The position numbers and the translations under genes were made by a program. Below the pieces are notes generated by a model. That model did no database searches and was not told the DNA's origin. It was given only the letters and a program-made list of their open reading frames with translations. A stretch of DNA of 64,000 nt from the NCBI GenBank assembly GCA_015143295.1, contig CM026557.1:25825760-25889759 (forward strand), given 5' to 3'. The stretch comes from Tetracentron sinense (taxonomy: Eukaryota; Streptophyta; Magnoliopsida; Trochodendrales; Trochodendraceae). Shown here one piece after another: positions 10,091-21,630 of this stretch; the first letter of the stretch is position 1, and the number at the start of each line of letters is the position of its first letter.

Positions 10091-11898
10091 TTTGATTGGT
10101 AGTTCAAACTTAGAAATTCTATAAAAGTAGAAAAAGAGAAAAAAAAACGATGGGCCTCATTCAAATAACCCAGCCTTAATAATCGTTATGAGTATCATTA
10201 ATATGTTAAGAGAAAGTGAAGAGAGTATCATTGATTTCATGAAGTCTGGCATTTAAGCACAAACTTTCTGAAATTGCTATTATCATGGGTTAGACAAAGA
10301 AAAGATTGGTCTCCTAAGTAAATTCTTACCTTCATTTGTTATTGTTGTTGTAAAAGTCGGTAGTCGATCTTTTAAAGAGGTCATAATCTTTGTGCCTCAG
10401 AGTGAACTCTGAAATCAGGACCATTATTTGTTCTGCTTTCAGAGACTTTCATATTCTCTAGCTGAAGTTTAAACTGTGAACTGTTATGTTTACAGAACCA
10501 AACAACAAGACCTGATGAATCTGCTGGGAATTATGTGTTCTGCTGTTCTTTTTCTTGGATCCACCAATGCTTCTGCAGTGCAGTCTGTTGTGGCAAACGA
10601 GAGAACAGTCTTCTACCGTGAAAGAGCAGCAGGGATGTATTCAGCATTGCCATATGCATTTGCTCAGGTAAGAGAAACTGAGTTACTCAGTTTTTGTCTT
10701 TATGGTAGCTGTCTAGCTGAACTATGGGACATTGTTGTGCTGAAATCGAAAAGGGTAGACCCAGTAGTCAAGACAACCTTGTTCCTGCACCCCCTGGTTG
10801 TAAAAGCTAGTTTGAATATTCTATTTGAGAAAACAAAATTTGAAATGAAGAAGTGCTTGTCATATAGTACATAAAATATATGATGATTTACAAACTCGTT
10901 GCTCAAGATCGTTCAATTGGTGAGAACGAAGTGAATGACAAATCTAAAAGATTGAATCCTGTTGCACCTGTTCAATATTAGAGAACTAATCCCTAATATC
11001 AAATGTTCTACAGGTGGCCATAGAGATGATTTATGTTTCAATTCAAACCTTCATTTACTCTCTTCTCCTTTACTCTATGATCGGCTTCCAGTGGCAACTG
11101 GACAAGTTCTTATGGTTCTACTACTTCATATTGATGTGCTTTGTCTACTTCACAATGTATGGGATGATGGTAGTAGCACTGACTCCAAGCCACCAAATTG
11201 CTGCCATTGTTATGTCCTTCTTCCTAAGCTTCTGGAACTTGTTCTCTGGTTTCCTCGTACCTAAGCCGGTAAGTTGACTCAAACTCAAATGGGGTATCAT
11301 ACTTCTAGTATTTATGATGCACATACACTGGCAGGGGTCCATCCATTTGGTGGGTCCCTCTAAGGAGACCTCACCAAAATTTAACTTCAGATGATGCTTG
11401 AAACAGTTTTCTGTAGACTTTTCATCATCATTCACCACATTCTGATTGTCTGGAACCAAAGATTAATTATCAGATGGTTAAAATCATTTAATCAGATCAC
11501 TATCTGGATCGTCCTTCGATTTTCTCCCATGTTTTGCTCCATAATGGAACCTGTTCTGTATCATGCGCAACTTACCCTTGCGAGACTTCTTGTTACAGAA
11601 ATCTAACACTACTACTCAACTACTGCAGCAAATTCCGGTGTGGTGGAGGTGGTACTACTGGGCTTCTCCGGTTGCTTGGACGCTCTACGGCCTTGTAACC
11701 TCTCAAGTGGGAGACAACGACGATCCAGTCAAGATACCTGGAGCAGGTTCTATGCCCGTAAAGGATTTCCTCAAGGAGTTCCTAGGCTTTGAGCATGATT
11801 TCCTTTGGGCTGTAGCAGTAGCCCATGCTGGCTTTGTCCTCCTTTTCTTCTTCGTCTTTGCCTATGGCATCAAGTTCCACAACTTCCAAATGAAATAA

Positions 11899-12057
11899 CA
11901 AGTTTCAGGACATACTGAAGAGTCTTGAACAGATAGAATTTATGCTTAATTAATCTGAGGCGAAAAAGAAAACGGTTGCCTTTCTCATTTGTTCTGTAAA
12001 TCTGCATAGCTTTTCTTTTCTTCTATTTCCTTTCTATGCATTATTATTCTTTCAGTG
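11899..12057 (+). other. 3' flank of the ABCG pseudogene
   Basis: T-rich sequence after the stop codon, probably the former 3' UTR. No canonical AATAAA signal was seen; a weak TTAATTAATCTG element is at about 11946. It ends at the fold-back element. Confidence 0.35.
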
Positions 12058-12515
12058 TTAATATGGGGTGGAGCTCTATTTCAAGCGCCTTGAGCAAAGC
12101 TCCTCTTCTTAGTATATAGATGGTCGCAATCTTGTAATTCTAGAGAGGTAATGCCAATTTTGTTCTCCATAATTACAAGATTGCCACTAAGTATACGGGA
12201 GGCTCTTGAAGCAACTCCCCTCAAGGATGTTGAAGCAAAGCTCCGCCTCATATTTAAACACTTTTATTCTTTTGTCTTTGTTCCATAAAAGCTGCTAATA
12301 CTTAGATGCCAGAAGATCGCTTTACTATAAGAGTTTAAATATGAAGGGCGCTCTTCTCCAAAGTCGTTTGAGTGGGGGCATCCCTTTTTACTGTAATGAC
12401 AGTGGCAGTCTTATAATTATGGAGAGAGACAGTGGCAGTTTTGCAGAACATTTTGTTTTCATAATTACAAGATTGTCACTGCCTTAAGCTCCACCTCCTA
12501 AATTCTTAATATAAG
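12058..12515. mobile_element. Fold-back, MITE-like element with nested palindromes
   Basis: Outer ends carry inverted GGTGGAGCT (about 12065-12073) and AGCTCCACC (about 12486-12494), with TTAATAT on both outer sides. Inside are two smaller hairpins sharing the same arm, GCAATCTTGTAATT / AATTACAAGATTGCC (12125-12188) and a matching CAGTCTTATAATTATGG / CATAATTACAAGATTG pair (12393-12480). CATATTTAAACACTTTTAT (12249-) is inverted at about 12325-12345. No coding capacity. TSD not resolved. Confidence 0.6.
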
Positions 12516-12584
12516 TAGTGCTTGTACTTTGTTTAAATCTTCCAATGTGCTTAGGGTCGAGCATACATGGGCTGCATGTGTGTG

Positions 12585-12610
12585 GTGTGTGTGTGTGTGT
12601 GTGTGTGTGT
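12585..12610. repeat. (GT)n microsatellite
   Basis: Thirteen consecutive GT dinucleotides, with further imperfect GT repeats just upstream. Confidence 0.9.
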
Positions 12611-12615
12611 TTGGG

Positions 12616-13645
12616 TGGTGTGAGTCTTTGCCTTCAGTCATTGCCTTGTTGTATGATTGAGTTTACCGAAAAAAAGCCAAGGGTGCCTAATGTGAATGTG
12701 ATTCGAAGAATTTTGCAGTTGGGCTTCTCTGGGCCTCAATTTGGAGCCCATGTTGGGCAAGTCTGATCCTTGAGTACCCATAAAATCTGGTCTCGTGGAA
12801 TCTTTTAAAAAGAAGGGCTAAAATAGAACTTGGCTAACATGATCTGGTAAATCACTTTAATAATTATAGTCAATTTTTTCCAAAAAAATGACACGTGTTA
12901 GTGTAAAATTAGTGTCTTCCTCTTGGTGGAAGATAATAACGCATGACATTTCCTTAAAAGAAAGTGGACCTATAGCTAGCACGACATTAATAAAGAAAAC
13001 CCGACGATTGTTCTACAACTGGACGTTCCCAAGGATAAAAAGCTCCTGGACCATACGGTCCTAGGGCTAATTGACACCTTAGCATTAAAAAAAATACAAG
13101 GTGTTGAAATTATGTGATTCCTTTAACCTTAACCCTATGTTTGGTTGTCAAGAGAATAAGTAAAAACATAGAAAAAATAAAGAAAATTGGACAAAATACA
13201 ACTAAAAATTATATTAGAAATCCAATTTTTTTCCCCCAAGTTCATAAGGGTATGCTTGTTTTACAAGAAAAGGGATAGAAAATAAAATAAAATAAAATAA
13301 AATCAATTAAAAGAAAAGAAAAGAAAATGAGATTTTCTTGTTTGTTTGGTGTGCAAGAAATTTGGAGGGAAAATAAAAATAATAATAAAATTCTTTCCTA
13401 GAATGACCATTAGTCCTATGCATATTTATATGTTACATACTTAATGATGTGACATTTGTGAAGGATAAGTTTGAAAAGATTCTTTTCTCGACATTCATGT
13501 CTTAGTTTTCTCTCAAAATAACCTTTTTTTGTAGGATAATTTTTTAGAGAAAGTGAAGGAAAATTGACACTATTTGGAATCCACTTTCTCGAGAAAGAGG
13601 GTTATTCTTTCTTGTGTTTTTTTATGGGTGTGCTCATTTGGCGAG
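12616..13645. other. AT-rich intergenic DNA, no gene seen
   Basis: About 1 kb without recognisable coding sequence. It holds a short AATAA pentanucleotide microsatellite (about 13279-13303) followed by AAGAA repeats (to about 13327). Confidence 0.5.
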
Positions 13646-14291
13646 TGTAAGGTCTATATCTGGTATTGGCTTATTCCGTTGACAAAACAAAGTGTCTAGA
13701 GTGTCTTGCGTCATTGCTTACAAGCATCCAAGATTCGTGATGATGAAGACCGAAGAAGATCAACTGAAGACATTCTGATCATCGCTTTCGTCTCACTCCA
13801 TAGGATGGTAAGTGACCTAGATACCATGTTACCTTAAGTGTAAGTGACCTAGATTCCTAGCTTATAACTTAGGTGAATTGACCTAGAAAAGTTTCTTTAC
13901 TTTAAGTGGTTAGTAACTTGCTCTTCCTTGAAGATTTCGAGTCAAAATAGGAAAAACTGCCTTTCTATCATCAGAGGGGTATTTTAGCAATTTCTGGTCA
14001 TCTAAAATTATGAAAATTTTAAGGTAGATTCTAGATGTCCCAAAGTTGTTATGATCAAATTTGAGCTTCATCTGACAAGAATTGACCTCTCTAGAATTAT
14101 TTGATGTTTTAGCAGCAGTGTTGCGGTTTGTGTCTACGGTTTGCATGTGATTTTTTTATGTGTTTCTGCCTATAGAAATGTTAAAATTAAAATTGGTAGA
14201 AATTCCTAAGATAGACCTATTCACCCCCCCACTCTAGGTCTTCGGGCTCATAGATTAAGGATACACATTGGGAATTTCAATTGGTATCAAA
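13646..14291 (+). mobile_element. Candidate 5' LTR and primer site of Sirevirus-like copia Cop-2
   Basis: A tRNA-iMet-type primer site TGGTATCAAAG is at 14282-14291, about 55 bp before a copia gag start. The sequence upstream from TGTAAGGTC (13646) to TTTCA (14279) is the likely LTR, but no second copy is in the window, so the left boundary is a guess. Confidence 0.4.
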
Positions 14292-14347
14292 GTGGGTTCA
14301 CTAATAAGGCTAATCCCTTTAGTGTGATCTTGTGTAATCCTTGAAAT

Positions 14348-14786
14348 ATGAGTTCTCTTAAAGAGGGAAGAGTCATGTCGTGTCCCTCATTGTTTGATGA
14401 GAATAATTATTCTTATTGGAAAGCTCAAATGAGAGCATTTTTAAAATCTATGGACGAGAGAGTTTGGATCACTACAGAAAATGGTTGAACCCCTCCTACA
14501 AAAAGAGTAGAAAACCAGACCATCACCAAACCTTTTAATGAATGGACTCGAGATGATTTTTATTGCTGTGGTTGGAATACAAAGGGCCTTAATGCCATCT
14601 ATAAAGTTGTCACACTTGAAAATTTTTGGCATATTTCTATTTGTGACACATCAACGGAGGCATGAGACATATTGCAAATCACCTATGAAGGGACCACAAT
14701 AGTTAAAATCTCTAAACTTCAAATGCGTACAGCTAAATTTGAAAATTAATGAGAATGAAACTTTTGATAATTTGTATGCTAATCGG
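14348..14786 (+). pseudogene. N-terminal copia gag of Cop-2, truncated
   Basis: Plus strand. ATG at 14348 begins MSSLKEGR, followed by PSLFDENNYSYWKAQMRAFL and DERVW, the hallmark gag N-terminus (DUF4219/UBN2) of Sirevirus-like copia elements. Stops occur at about 14486 (ENG-stop-TPP) and 14662; the frame then shifts near 14745. It ends at NRSDIV at 14786, where an LTR-like sequence starting TGTCAG takes over. The remainder of a gag of the same type lies in the opposite orientation at 15927-17341. Confidence 0.78.
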
Positions 14787-15540
14787 AGTGACATTGTCAG
14801 TAAAAACCCGAATTTAAATGCATGCCATTATCGTAATTATTAAGGGTAAATTAGTCAACTATTTATGTGTGGTGAGTTTCTTGCCTATTATTATCTATAA
14901 ATGTTTAGGAATGTGCAAAACACTAAACCAAGAAAGATAAAATGAAGAAATTCAAAAAAAAAGGAGAAAATGGCCTAGTTGGTCGACCGCCAAGACCAGT
15001 CGATCAACCAACTGTATGGAAAAGGGGATCAGTAGGCCCCCGGGCAACTATCCACCTAGCTAGTCGACCGTCTGGTGGTAGATTACAAACAGGAGCCCTC
15101 CATGTCCACCCGATCGATCGCTCATTGGTAAAATGGGGGTTTAAAGCTTTTTGCGAGATTTTAAGGGCTTTTTGGGGTTTTTATAAACCTATGAATATAA
15201 ATAGTCCTTCTATTTTGGGAGTTTGAGAACCCTAAGTCTCCCAAACCCTGATTTTGAAAAGTCGAGAAAACTAGAGTTTCTAAAGGTTTGCTTACTTGTG
15301 AAGGAGAAGATTGCTCAATGGAGAAGGGGAAAGCTTGGGAATCAACCTTAAGCATTCCTCGAGTGATTTGGATTGAAGGGAACGATCCCTAATGTAGAAA
15401 CTCAGAGCTTTCATTCTTGATTGAGTGAATAGTGTGTGAATATTGTAAGTTGGTCAAAGAGGCCTTCTATGAAATTGTGTGTGGTGATTGAGAAAAGAAC
15501 TTGAAGTCAAATTATTATGTGTCGTGTGGGTGTTACAGCC
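14787..15540 (+). mobile_element. Unclassified LTR-like segment with TATA box
   Basis: Starts TGTCAGTAAAAACCCG immediately at the broken gag. It has the U3 plan seen in other LTRs here: repeated GTCGACC/GTCGATC words (about 14980-15125) and then TATAAATAG at 15196-15204. The right boundary, perhaps GTGTTACA at about 15535, and any TSD are unclear. Confidence 0.45.
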
Positions 15541-15579
15541 AAGGTGAAAGAGTGTAAGCACTCAAGGTGAGTGAAGGGA

Positions 15580-15926
15580 AGAGTAAAAACATTTCAAAGG
15601 ATCTATAGGTGAAAAAAATGAGAAATTGGGAATTGCGATTGATCGCAGATAAGGTGCGACCGATCGTAATAAGAGGAAAAACTGAGAAAACATTCTGGTG
15701 AAGTTGTGATCAATCGCAGTTGGTGTGCAATCGATCGCATACAATTGAAAATTGGACAGAAACTCTCGGGTTCATGTGCGACAGATCAGCTCTAGGTGTG
15801 ATCGATCGCACTGCAAGCTACGATCGATCGCAGTTGGTGTGCGATCGATCGCACATGGGGTGCCGAGTTACAGAAATTGAGGTTTCAACCCCTTGGGCTA
15901 TAAATAGGAGGCCATTTGGGGACCCT
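15580..15926 (+). mobile_element. Chromovirus LTR fragment (GATCGATC array and promoter)
   Basis: Contains six or more GCGATCGATCGCA-type palindromes (15637-15861) followed by CTATAAATAGG (15898-15908), matching the order in the LTR at 27946-28203. It is cut off 18 bp after the TATA box, where copia gag sequence begins at 15927. Open frames across the array (15720-15956) are not genes. Confidence 0.7.
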
Positions 15927-17341
15927 TCACTCCACACTGGTAGCACGTGGGAATGAACTTAGGAGGAGGAGATCTTTTAGCCTGAGCTTGAACCTTAGTT
16001 CTCTCAACTTTAGTTGAAGTTGAATCCTTACTATGTCCAGGAGTGACAAAAGTTCGATACAGTTGAGAACTTGGCATCTTTGATTTTGATCTTGAGGGAG
16101 CAGAACTCTCGTATCTTGGATTTTCATGTATTGGCTCAAATGTTTCAGTGGCCAGTGTACCGACATTCAATGGACCAAGTTGTCTATTTGGATGTACTAT
16201 GCCGGACATGTTTACTGTTGAGCGTTGCATGCTAGCCAATTTATCCAGGATTTGAGTGTTGCTAAGGAGTTTAGCTTATTATTCAAGTTCAGTTACTTTC
16301 TTAGCTAGCTCATCCTTAATTTTCAGGATATCATGAAATTCCTTTTCTAGAAATCTAACCTTTTCAATAAGGTTATCTCTTTCAGATTCCAAATCTGAAA
16401 TGCGAGTCTTTGACTCCTCAGATACATTCATGGAATTATCTTCCTCAGTTTCTAGAACTTTGACCCATTTGGTCAGAGAGTCATTTTTTCCTCCTCAAGA
16501 TATTCTATTTTAGACACAAGTTCTGCCTTTTCACATTCAAGCTGAACTACTAGAGCATTCTTCCCTTCTACTTCTAGTTTGCAAGTATCTCTTTCATGTT
16601 GAGCAATTTTATGTTTCTTGGTCAAGGAGATCTTGGCTTTCTTCAGCTTAAGGCTCTCAGAAAACAACCTTTCATAGGCTGTATCCATATCTTCATCAGA
16701 CTCAGAGACAGTGTGACTCTGATCATAATCTTCACTAGACTCAGTTTTTTTTATTATCATCACTCTTCTCTTCATTAGTGGGGGAAGGTTCGACGATCTC
16801 GGATAGGGAGATAGTGAAAGCCATATGAATTTCAGATTTCTCATTTAAGGTAGAGCTTTTAGATTTTTCATTCTCGGATTCACTGTCATCCCATGTAGAA
16901 TTCATCACATTTTCCTTACTCTTCTTCTTGTTAGGGCAATCAGGTGATATATGACCATAGCATTTGCATTCATAGCATTGAATGCCATGAGATTTCTTGT
17001 CAGTTCCTTTGGGGATTTTATTGTTTTCCCAAGGTTTTGACTTTGACTTTTCAAGTGGTTTTCCTCATTGTTTAGGATTGAACCTCCTATTTGTTTTCAT
17101 GTATTTTTGAAATTTCTTAACAAATAGAGCCAAATCCTTCTCCCCCAATTCAGCATCATTGTCATCTTCATCCAAGGTTTCCTTGACAGTTTTCAAGGCT
17201 ACAGACTTGTTTTTTTTGGATGGCCGAAGATCGAGTTCGTAGGTTTGGAGTGATTCAACCAATTCCTCAATCTTAAGAGCATCAACATTCTTGCTCTCCT
17301 CTATAGCAGTGATTTTAGATTGAAATCTCTCAGGTAGAGAT
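15927..17341 (-). pseudogene. C-terminal part of a Sirevirus-like copia gag, Cop-3
   Basis: Minus strand from 17341 to 15927. ELVESLQTYELDL (about 17225-17265) is typical of the gag core end, followed by ALKTVKE...ALFVKKFQKYM, a zinc knuckle GIQCYECKCYGHISPDCPN (about 16935-16995), acidic DSESE and coiled-coil rich sequence (16300-16700), and a second zinc-binding start PTCYQCGVKG at the left end. Stops and frame changes interrupt it (near 17066, 16845, 16270). The right end is cut exactly at the start of the Tat-2 LTR (17342) and the left end at a chromovirus LTR fragment. Confidence 0.8.
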
Positions 17342-17394
17342 TGTAAGCACCCAATTTTTACACCCCTTCCTAATCATGGTGAGGCATCTTAATT

Positions 17395-17800
17395 ATGGTT
17401 AATACCCCTAGGCCTAACCCTAGTCAAACCTTAGATAAACCCTAGTCAAGCCTTAGTCAAACCCTAGGACAAGCCTAAGTAAACCCTAAGCTTAACCCTA
17501 TGCAAACCCTAGGCTTAACCCTATGCAAACCCTAGGTCAAACCTATGCAAACCCTAGACCTAACCCTAGGACAAACCCTAGGCCTAACTCTAGGTAAACC
17601 TTAGTCAAGCCTTAGTCAAACCCTAGGCAAACCCTAGGTCAAATCTAAGCAAACCCTAGGCCTAACCCTAGTAAAACCCTCGGCCTAACCCTAGTAAAAC
17701 ACTAGGCCTAACCCTAGTCAAACTCTAGGCCTACCCCTGTCAAACCCTAGGCCTAACCCTAGGTGAACCCTAGTCAAATCCTAGGCCTAATCCTAGGTAA
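17395..17800. repeat. CCCTAGG-rich degenerate repeat (telomere-like but not telomeric)
   Basis: Repeated AACCCTAGGCCTAACCC, CTAGTCAAACCC and CTAGGTAAACC words. They resemble the plant telomere unit CCCTAAA but contain the CCTAGG palindrome and lack a fixed 7-bp period. Equivalent zones lie in the other Tat LTRs (4020-4290, 50690-50900, 60460-60680), so this is an LTR component. Confidence 0.8.
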
Positions 17801-17930
17801 ACCTAAGGGCCATTTCTAGGCCCAAGGACCCAAAATTGAAGCCAAACTCCTCTATGGATCTGAGCATGGGCCCATAGACCTTAGAGACCAGTTGTTGTGG
17901 GGCCCATTGTTAAATTTTCAAAAATTCCAG

Positions 17931-18107
17931 AAATGGCTGTAGAAACTCTACTGCCATTTCTAGTTTTGGTAAAATAAACAATGCCACAAGCCAATTGCAT
18001 AAAGGTTGGGTCTGTTTTAGCAAAAAACAAGAAATGATGGTAGAGTTTTTACCGCCATTCTGGTTTTTGTCTAAACCAGGATTGGTGGTAGAAACTCTAC
18101 CGCCATT
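17931..18107. repeat. Three AATGGCGGTAGA hairpins in Tat-2 U3
   Basis: Imperfect inverted repeats at 17931-17959, 18033-18059 and 18081-18107, each with an arm related to AATGGCGGTAGA, a short spacer, and the complementary TCTACCGCCATT. They lie between the CCCTAGG zone and the TATA box. Three more copies are in the 3' half (22387-22421, 22583-22611, 22782-22808). Confidence 0.8.
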
Positions 18108-18220
18108 ATTGGTATTGGCTTTGAAACGTGTTCTAGCACCCCCTGGCCACTCTAGTTCCGCCTCCCTCATGTCCTTCACCTCTTTCGGGTATCCCTAAAC
18201 TACCCTAGGCCCCTTAACCC

Positions 18221-18228
18221 TATAAATA
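18221..18228 (+). promoter_or_regulatory. TATA box of Tat-2 LTR
   Basis: TATAAATA in CCCTATAAATAACCCC, placed after the hairpins; likely the element's transcription signal. Confidence 0.6.
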
Positions 18229-19654
18229 ACCCCCTCTTCCTCAAGGTTCAAACCACTCCAAGAAACCAAGGTGAAAACCATGGGAAATTTCGGCCAGCCC
18301 AAGCTTCCCCTTTTTAACCCTTAGTCTTCCACCTGAGACCATCCCAGGTACTCTAGGGAGTTCCCCTAGCCTTCTCCCACTGCTCCACTGCCATGCGCCA
18401 CCACTGCCATACCACCTTAAGGATCGAAGCCGAGTAGGGTAGGATCCCCTATCCCTTTCATTTATGTTAAAAGAAATGTAAGGCCCTTGGTCCTACTCCA
18501 GGGGTCCTTATTTCTTGTTTTGTTGCAATGCATCCCAAGGACAGAGGTCCCCCTACCTCTTCATAGGTATGGGGGACCCTCTTGAGGGTTCAAAATCTTG
18601 GCCACAATGCCCCCCACCATGCATGGAACCTCCCCTCAAGTTCTGGGGGATCCTTAGTCCATGAGGGATCCCTTGGATGTGCCTTTGTCAAACCCTAGGT
18701 GTAGAGCCCCAGAATTTTGGTTCACTGTTCATGTGAATAGTGCAACTGCCAAGTGTGTGTAAAGGCCTAAAGCCTTTTAGGTGTTCTTGATTAGGGGAAA
18801 AATGTCTCTAAAGAAGAGTATAATATGCCGCTCAGTATATAAAATCATAGGGTATAAAATACCCTATGTGTGAATGTAGAACCCTGGGTGCTGTGAATAG
18901 GGTAGTGACTAGTGCCCTTGGGCAGTGGCCTAAGGCCTTCTAGTGTATTCTTTGTATGATGGTGAGTCGAGTGAAGGTTTTCAATGCATGTGTTGAGCCT
19001 CAAGAAGGGAGTATACATATACTCAAAGTGGATAAAAGTAAGGGTATCAAATACCCTTAGTGCTTAAAGGGCTGTTGTGAATAGTGCTGTGAATAGTGCT
19101 AATGCACGAGGCATAAAGAGGTCGGAACCTCTCCTGCATGTTGGCGTGTGTTCAATGATCACCAAGGTGGGTTAAAAACTTATGGGGGATTGAGTAATGA
19201 GGTGTGAATAGGGTGTTGGACCCCAAGGTAAGTGAGTGTGATAGCACTCGAAATATTCCAAGTGTTGAAGAGTGATGTCTTGTCATTCCATCATCTTTAC
19301 GGACCTCTAGTTTTGTCGTATCTCATCCGAATCAAGTGATTCCTGAACCATTGGAAAGGTATTGAACCTCTCTTCAAAGTTTATGTTTATCACTTTTTGA
19401 GATTAGGACGATAGGTTAATTCAAACGTGGGATTTCTAGAAAGCGGATCTGCTGTTATTTCAGCAATCCCTTGGACCAGTAGCCTTTAGGGCCGTTTTGG
19501 AATATGAAGATGGAAGAATTAGGTTTTGTGAAAAACATGAAAGTTGTTCTCCTTTTAATGTAGAATCCAACGCAAGTTGAATTGTCAAAATCGGATCACT
19601 GAGTCAAAAGTTATGATGAAAATACCACAGCGAGAAAAAATGGAAGGATGAACA

Positions 19655-19765
19655 GTACCGATCTATCTAACTTGGGGAGGATAGATCCTTCAATTCCATA
19701 CACAGATGGATCTATCCATCCCCATGAAGGATCTATCCTTCATCAAGGAGGATAGATCCTTGGTG
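19655..19765. repeat. GGATAGATCC / GGATCTATCC array in Chr-1 U3
   Basis: Five copies of a 10-mer in both orientations (near 19660, 19679, 19708, 19727, 19749) about 75 bp upstream of the TATA box, in the same position as unrelated palindrome arrays in other LTRs. Confidence 0.75.
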
Positions 19766-21004
19766 CATGGTTTGCCTTATGACCGACTCCCTTGAGATAT
19801 TTAGGGGGTGGAATGGTCTTTGGCCTCACCCCCCTTGGCCTATATAACCACAAATTCGTGGGCATGGGTTTACACAACCCTTGAAGAATGTTTTGAGAGA
19901 AAGGAGAGAGAAGTTAGGGTTTGTGAATGGGGTTTTGCTATTGGGGATTGTCAAGGCATAGAGTGAAGCTTGTTTAGTTTCTTGAGGTGCGATCTTCACT
20001 TCCTCAAGCTTTCCCAAGTTGGAAATTGATTCCATAAGCTTGCCAAAGGCTTTCTCCCGCTTCTACGGAGTATTCTCAAGCGATTGAACCGTAGGGAATC
20101 GGTTTTGTGAGGTAGAACAATCTACTAACTAGCTATGTTATGATTCATTCTTGATTTATTATGATATCATGTATAGTTGTAAATAAAAAGCATGCTATTT
20201 AGATGAAAAGGAAGTAGAAACTTTATTATTATCATGTTAGGAATTAGTATAAAAGTAAGTCATGCTCTATGGTTTTTGATAAAAGAGATTAGACACATTA
20301 TATTGGTTAGATAGTAACAATTGATGTATGAATTTTAAAGGAAATGAAGGTATATAGCCGGGTATGTATATCATATTGAAATAAATGAAATGAAAATCGG
20401 ATTTCCATAATAGATGATGAGTTATTTGCTTTCCCTAATTGCACACAAAGGATATACTTGATCACTCACTATTATATGATCGGTTTTTATCAAATACAAG
20501 CATTCAAAGGATGGTCTTGGTTTTTAAAGGTATTAATTATGCAAGATTCGATTCCGTTAAAGCATGGTATCCGTATAAAGTATGATTTCCATTCAAAATC
20601 TGATTTATGTTAAAGCATGAATCCTGTTTGAACTATGATTTCAGTTTAAAATATGATTTCCGATTGAAGTATTGCTTGCTTAAAAATACGATTTCCGAAC
20701 AATGAAGTATTGATACAAAGTATGGTTTGGTTCAAAGATGGGTTTTCAAAGTATTGTTTTATTTAAGAAGAGTTTGATTCAAAGAAGGGTTTTTCAAAGT
20801 ATTTGCTCTAAGTATAGGTTTGGCTTAAAGAAGGGGTTTTTAAATATTGTGCTTAAAGAAAGGCTTTGGATCAAAGAATGATTTGGGTTTTGAAAAGATG
20901 AGTTTTGCCTCAAAGAATAATTTGGGTTTTGAAAAGAGGAGTTTTGCCTCAAAAAAATGATCGAGATTTACCAGGTGTATGTGTCAACTGTAACGTGAAA
21001 GTGT

Positions 21005-21370
21005 GAACCAACTAAATGTATGTGAACCTAATGTCCTCTACTCCTTGCAGGGTAGGCATAAGTAAAGTGCATGTGTATTTGTATGTGAAGCTAATGGCCT
21101 CTACTCCTTGTAGGGTAGGCATTAGTAAAGTGTATGTGTAATTAGTGGCCTCTACTCTGTGCAGGGTAGGCATTAGTAAATGCATGTGAAACTAGTGGAC
21201 TCTACTCCTTGCAGGGTAGGCATTAGGCAAGCTCACAAGTTTACAAGTAATTAGTAAAGTGAAACTAGTGGCCTCTACTCTGTGCAAGGTAGGCATTAGT
21301 AAATGCATGTGAAACTAGTGGACTCTACTCCTTGCAGGTTAGGCATTAGGCAAGCTCACAAGTTTACAAG
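21005..21370. repeat. Tandem repeat with CTAATG...GGCATTAG hairpins
   Basis: About six units of 50-65 bp with core CTAATGGCCTCTACTCC and GTAGGGTAGGCATTAG. Each unit can fold into a hairpin closed by CTAATG/CATTAG. The same closing pair ends the units at 29102-29682 in another LTR. Confidence 0.8.
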
Positions 21371-21373
21371 TAA

Positions 21374-21630
21374 TGAACTCGTCTCTAAGGTGTTCCGAGA
21401 AGGGAATCACTTTGATAAGCTCATAAGTGCTCTAAGTTTCTACGGCTCATAAGAACCTCACAAGCTCACAAGTTTACAAGTAATGAACTCGTCTCTAAGG
21501 TGTTCCGAGAAGGGAATCACTTTGAAAGCTTGTAAAGTATGAACTCGTCTCTAAGGTGTTCCAAGAAGAGAATCACTTTGATAAGTATTGAACTCGTCTC
21601 TAAGGTGTTCCGAGAAGGGAAACACTTTGC
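21374..21630. repeat. Four copies of an ACTCGTCTCTAAGG unit
   Basis: A 38-bp unit starting ACTCGTCTCTAAGGTGTTCC and containing AATCACTTTG occurs at about 21374, 21486, 21541 and 21594 with variable spacers. Confidence 0.8.

Larger units (their letters stand above)
7595..11898 (+). pseudogene. 3' half of a full-size ABCG (PDR-type) transporter gene, frameshifted
   Basis: PDR proteins are plasma-membrane ATP-driven exporters (NBD1-TMD1-NBD2-TMD2, about 1,430 residues). Only NBD2-TMD2 is present, about 636 codons. Exons by reading frame and splice sites: 7595-7743, 8038-8370, 8618-8901, 9004-9087, 9367-9500, 9608-9835, 10496-10667, 11014-11268, 11629-11898 (TAA). Walker [10 protein letters not shown] is at about 8131-8157, ABC signature LSTEQRKRL near 8699, Walker B IIFMDEP near 8760, and the PDR landmarks [32 protein letters not shown] and WWRWYYWASPVAWTLYGL follow. 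After 8848 seven bases are missing compared with the family (RTV lost), shifting the frame before the H-loop HQPS; exon 3 is 284 nt where 291 is expected. The donor after 8370 is GC. All later exons stay open, so inactivation looks recent. The closest type by memory is the NpPDR1/AtABCG39-40 group. Confidence 0.9.

Noticed and set aside
17395..17800. Interstitial telomere
   Set aside because: The word is CCCTAGG with irregular spacing, not the plant CCCTAAA repeat, and it recurs at the same place in other Tat LTRs.
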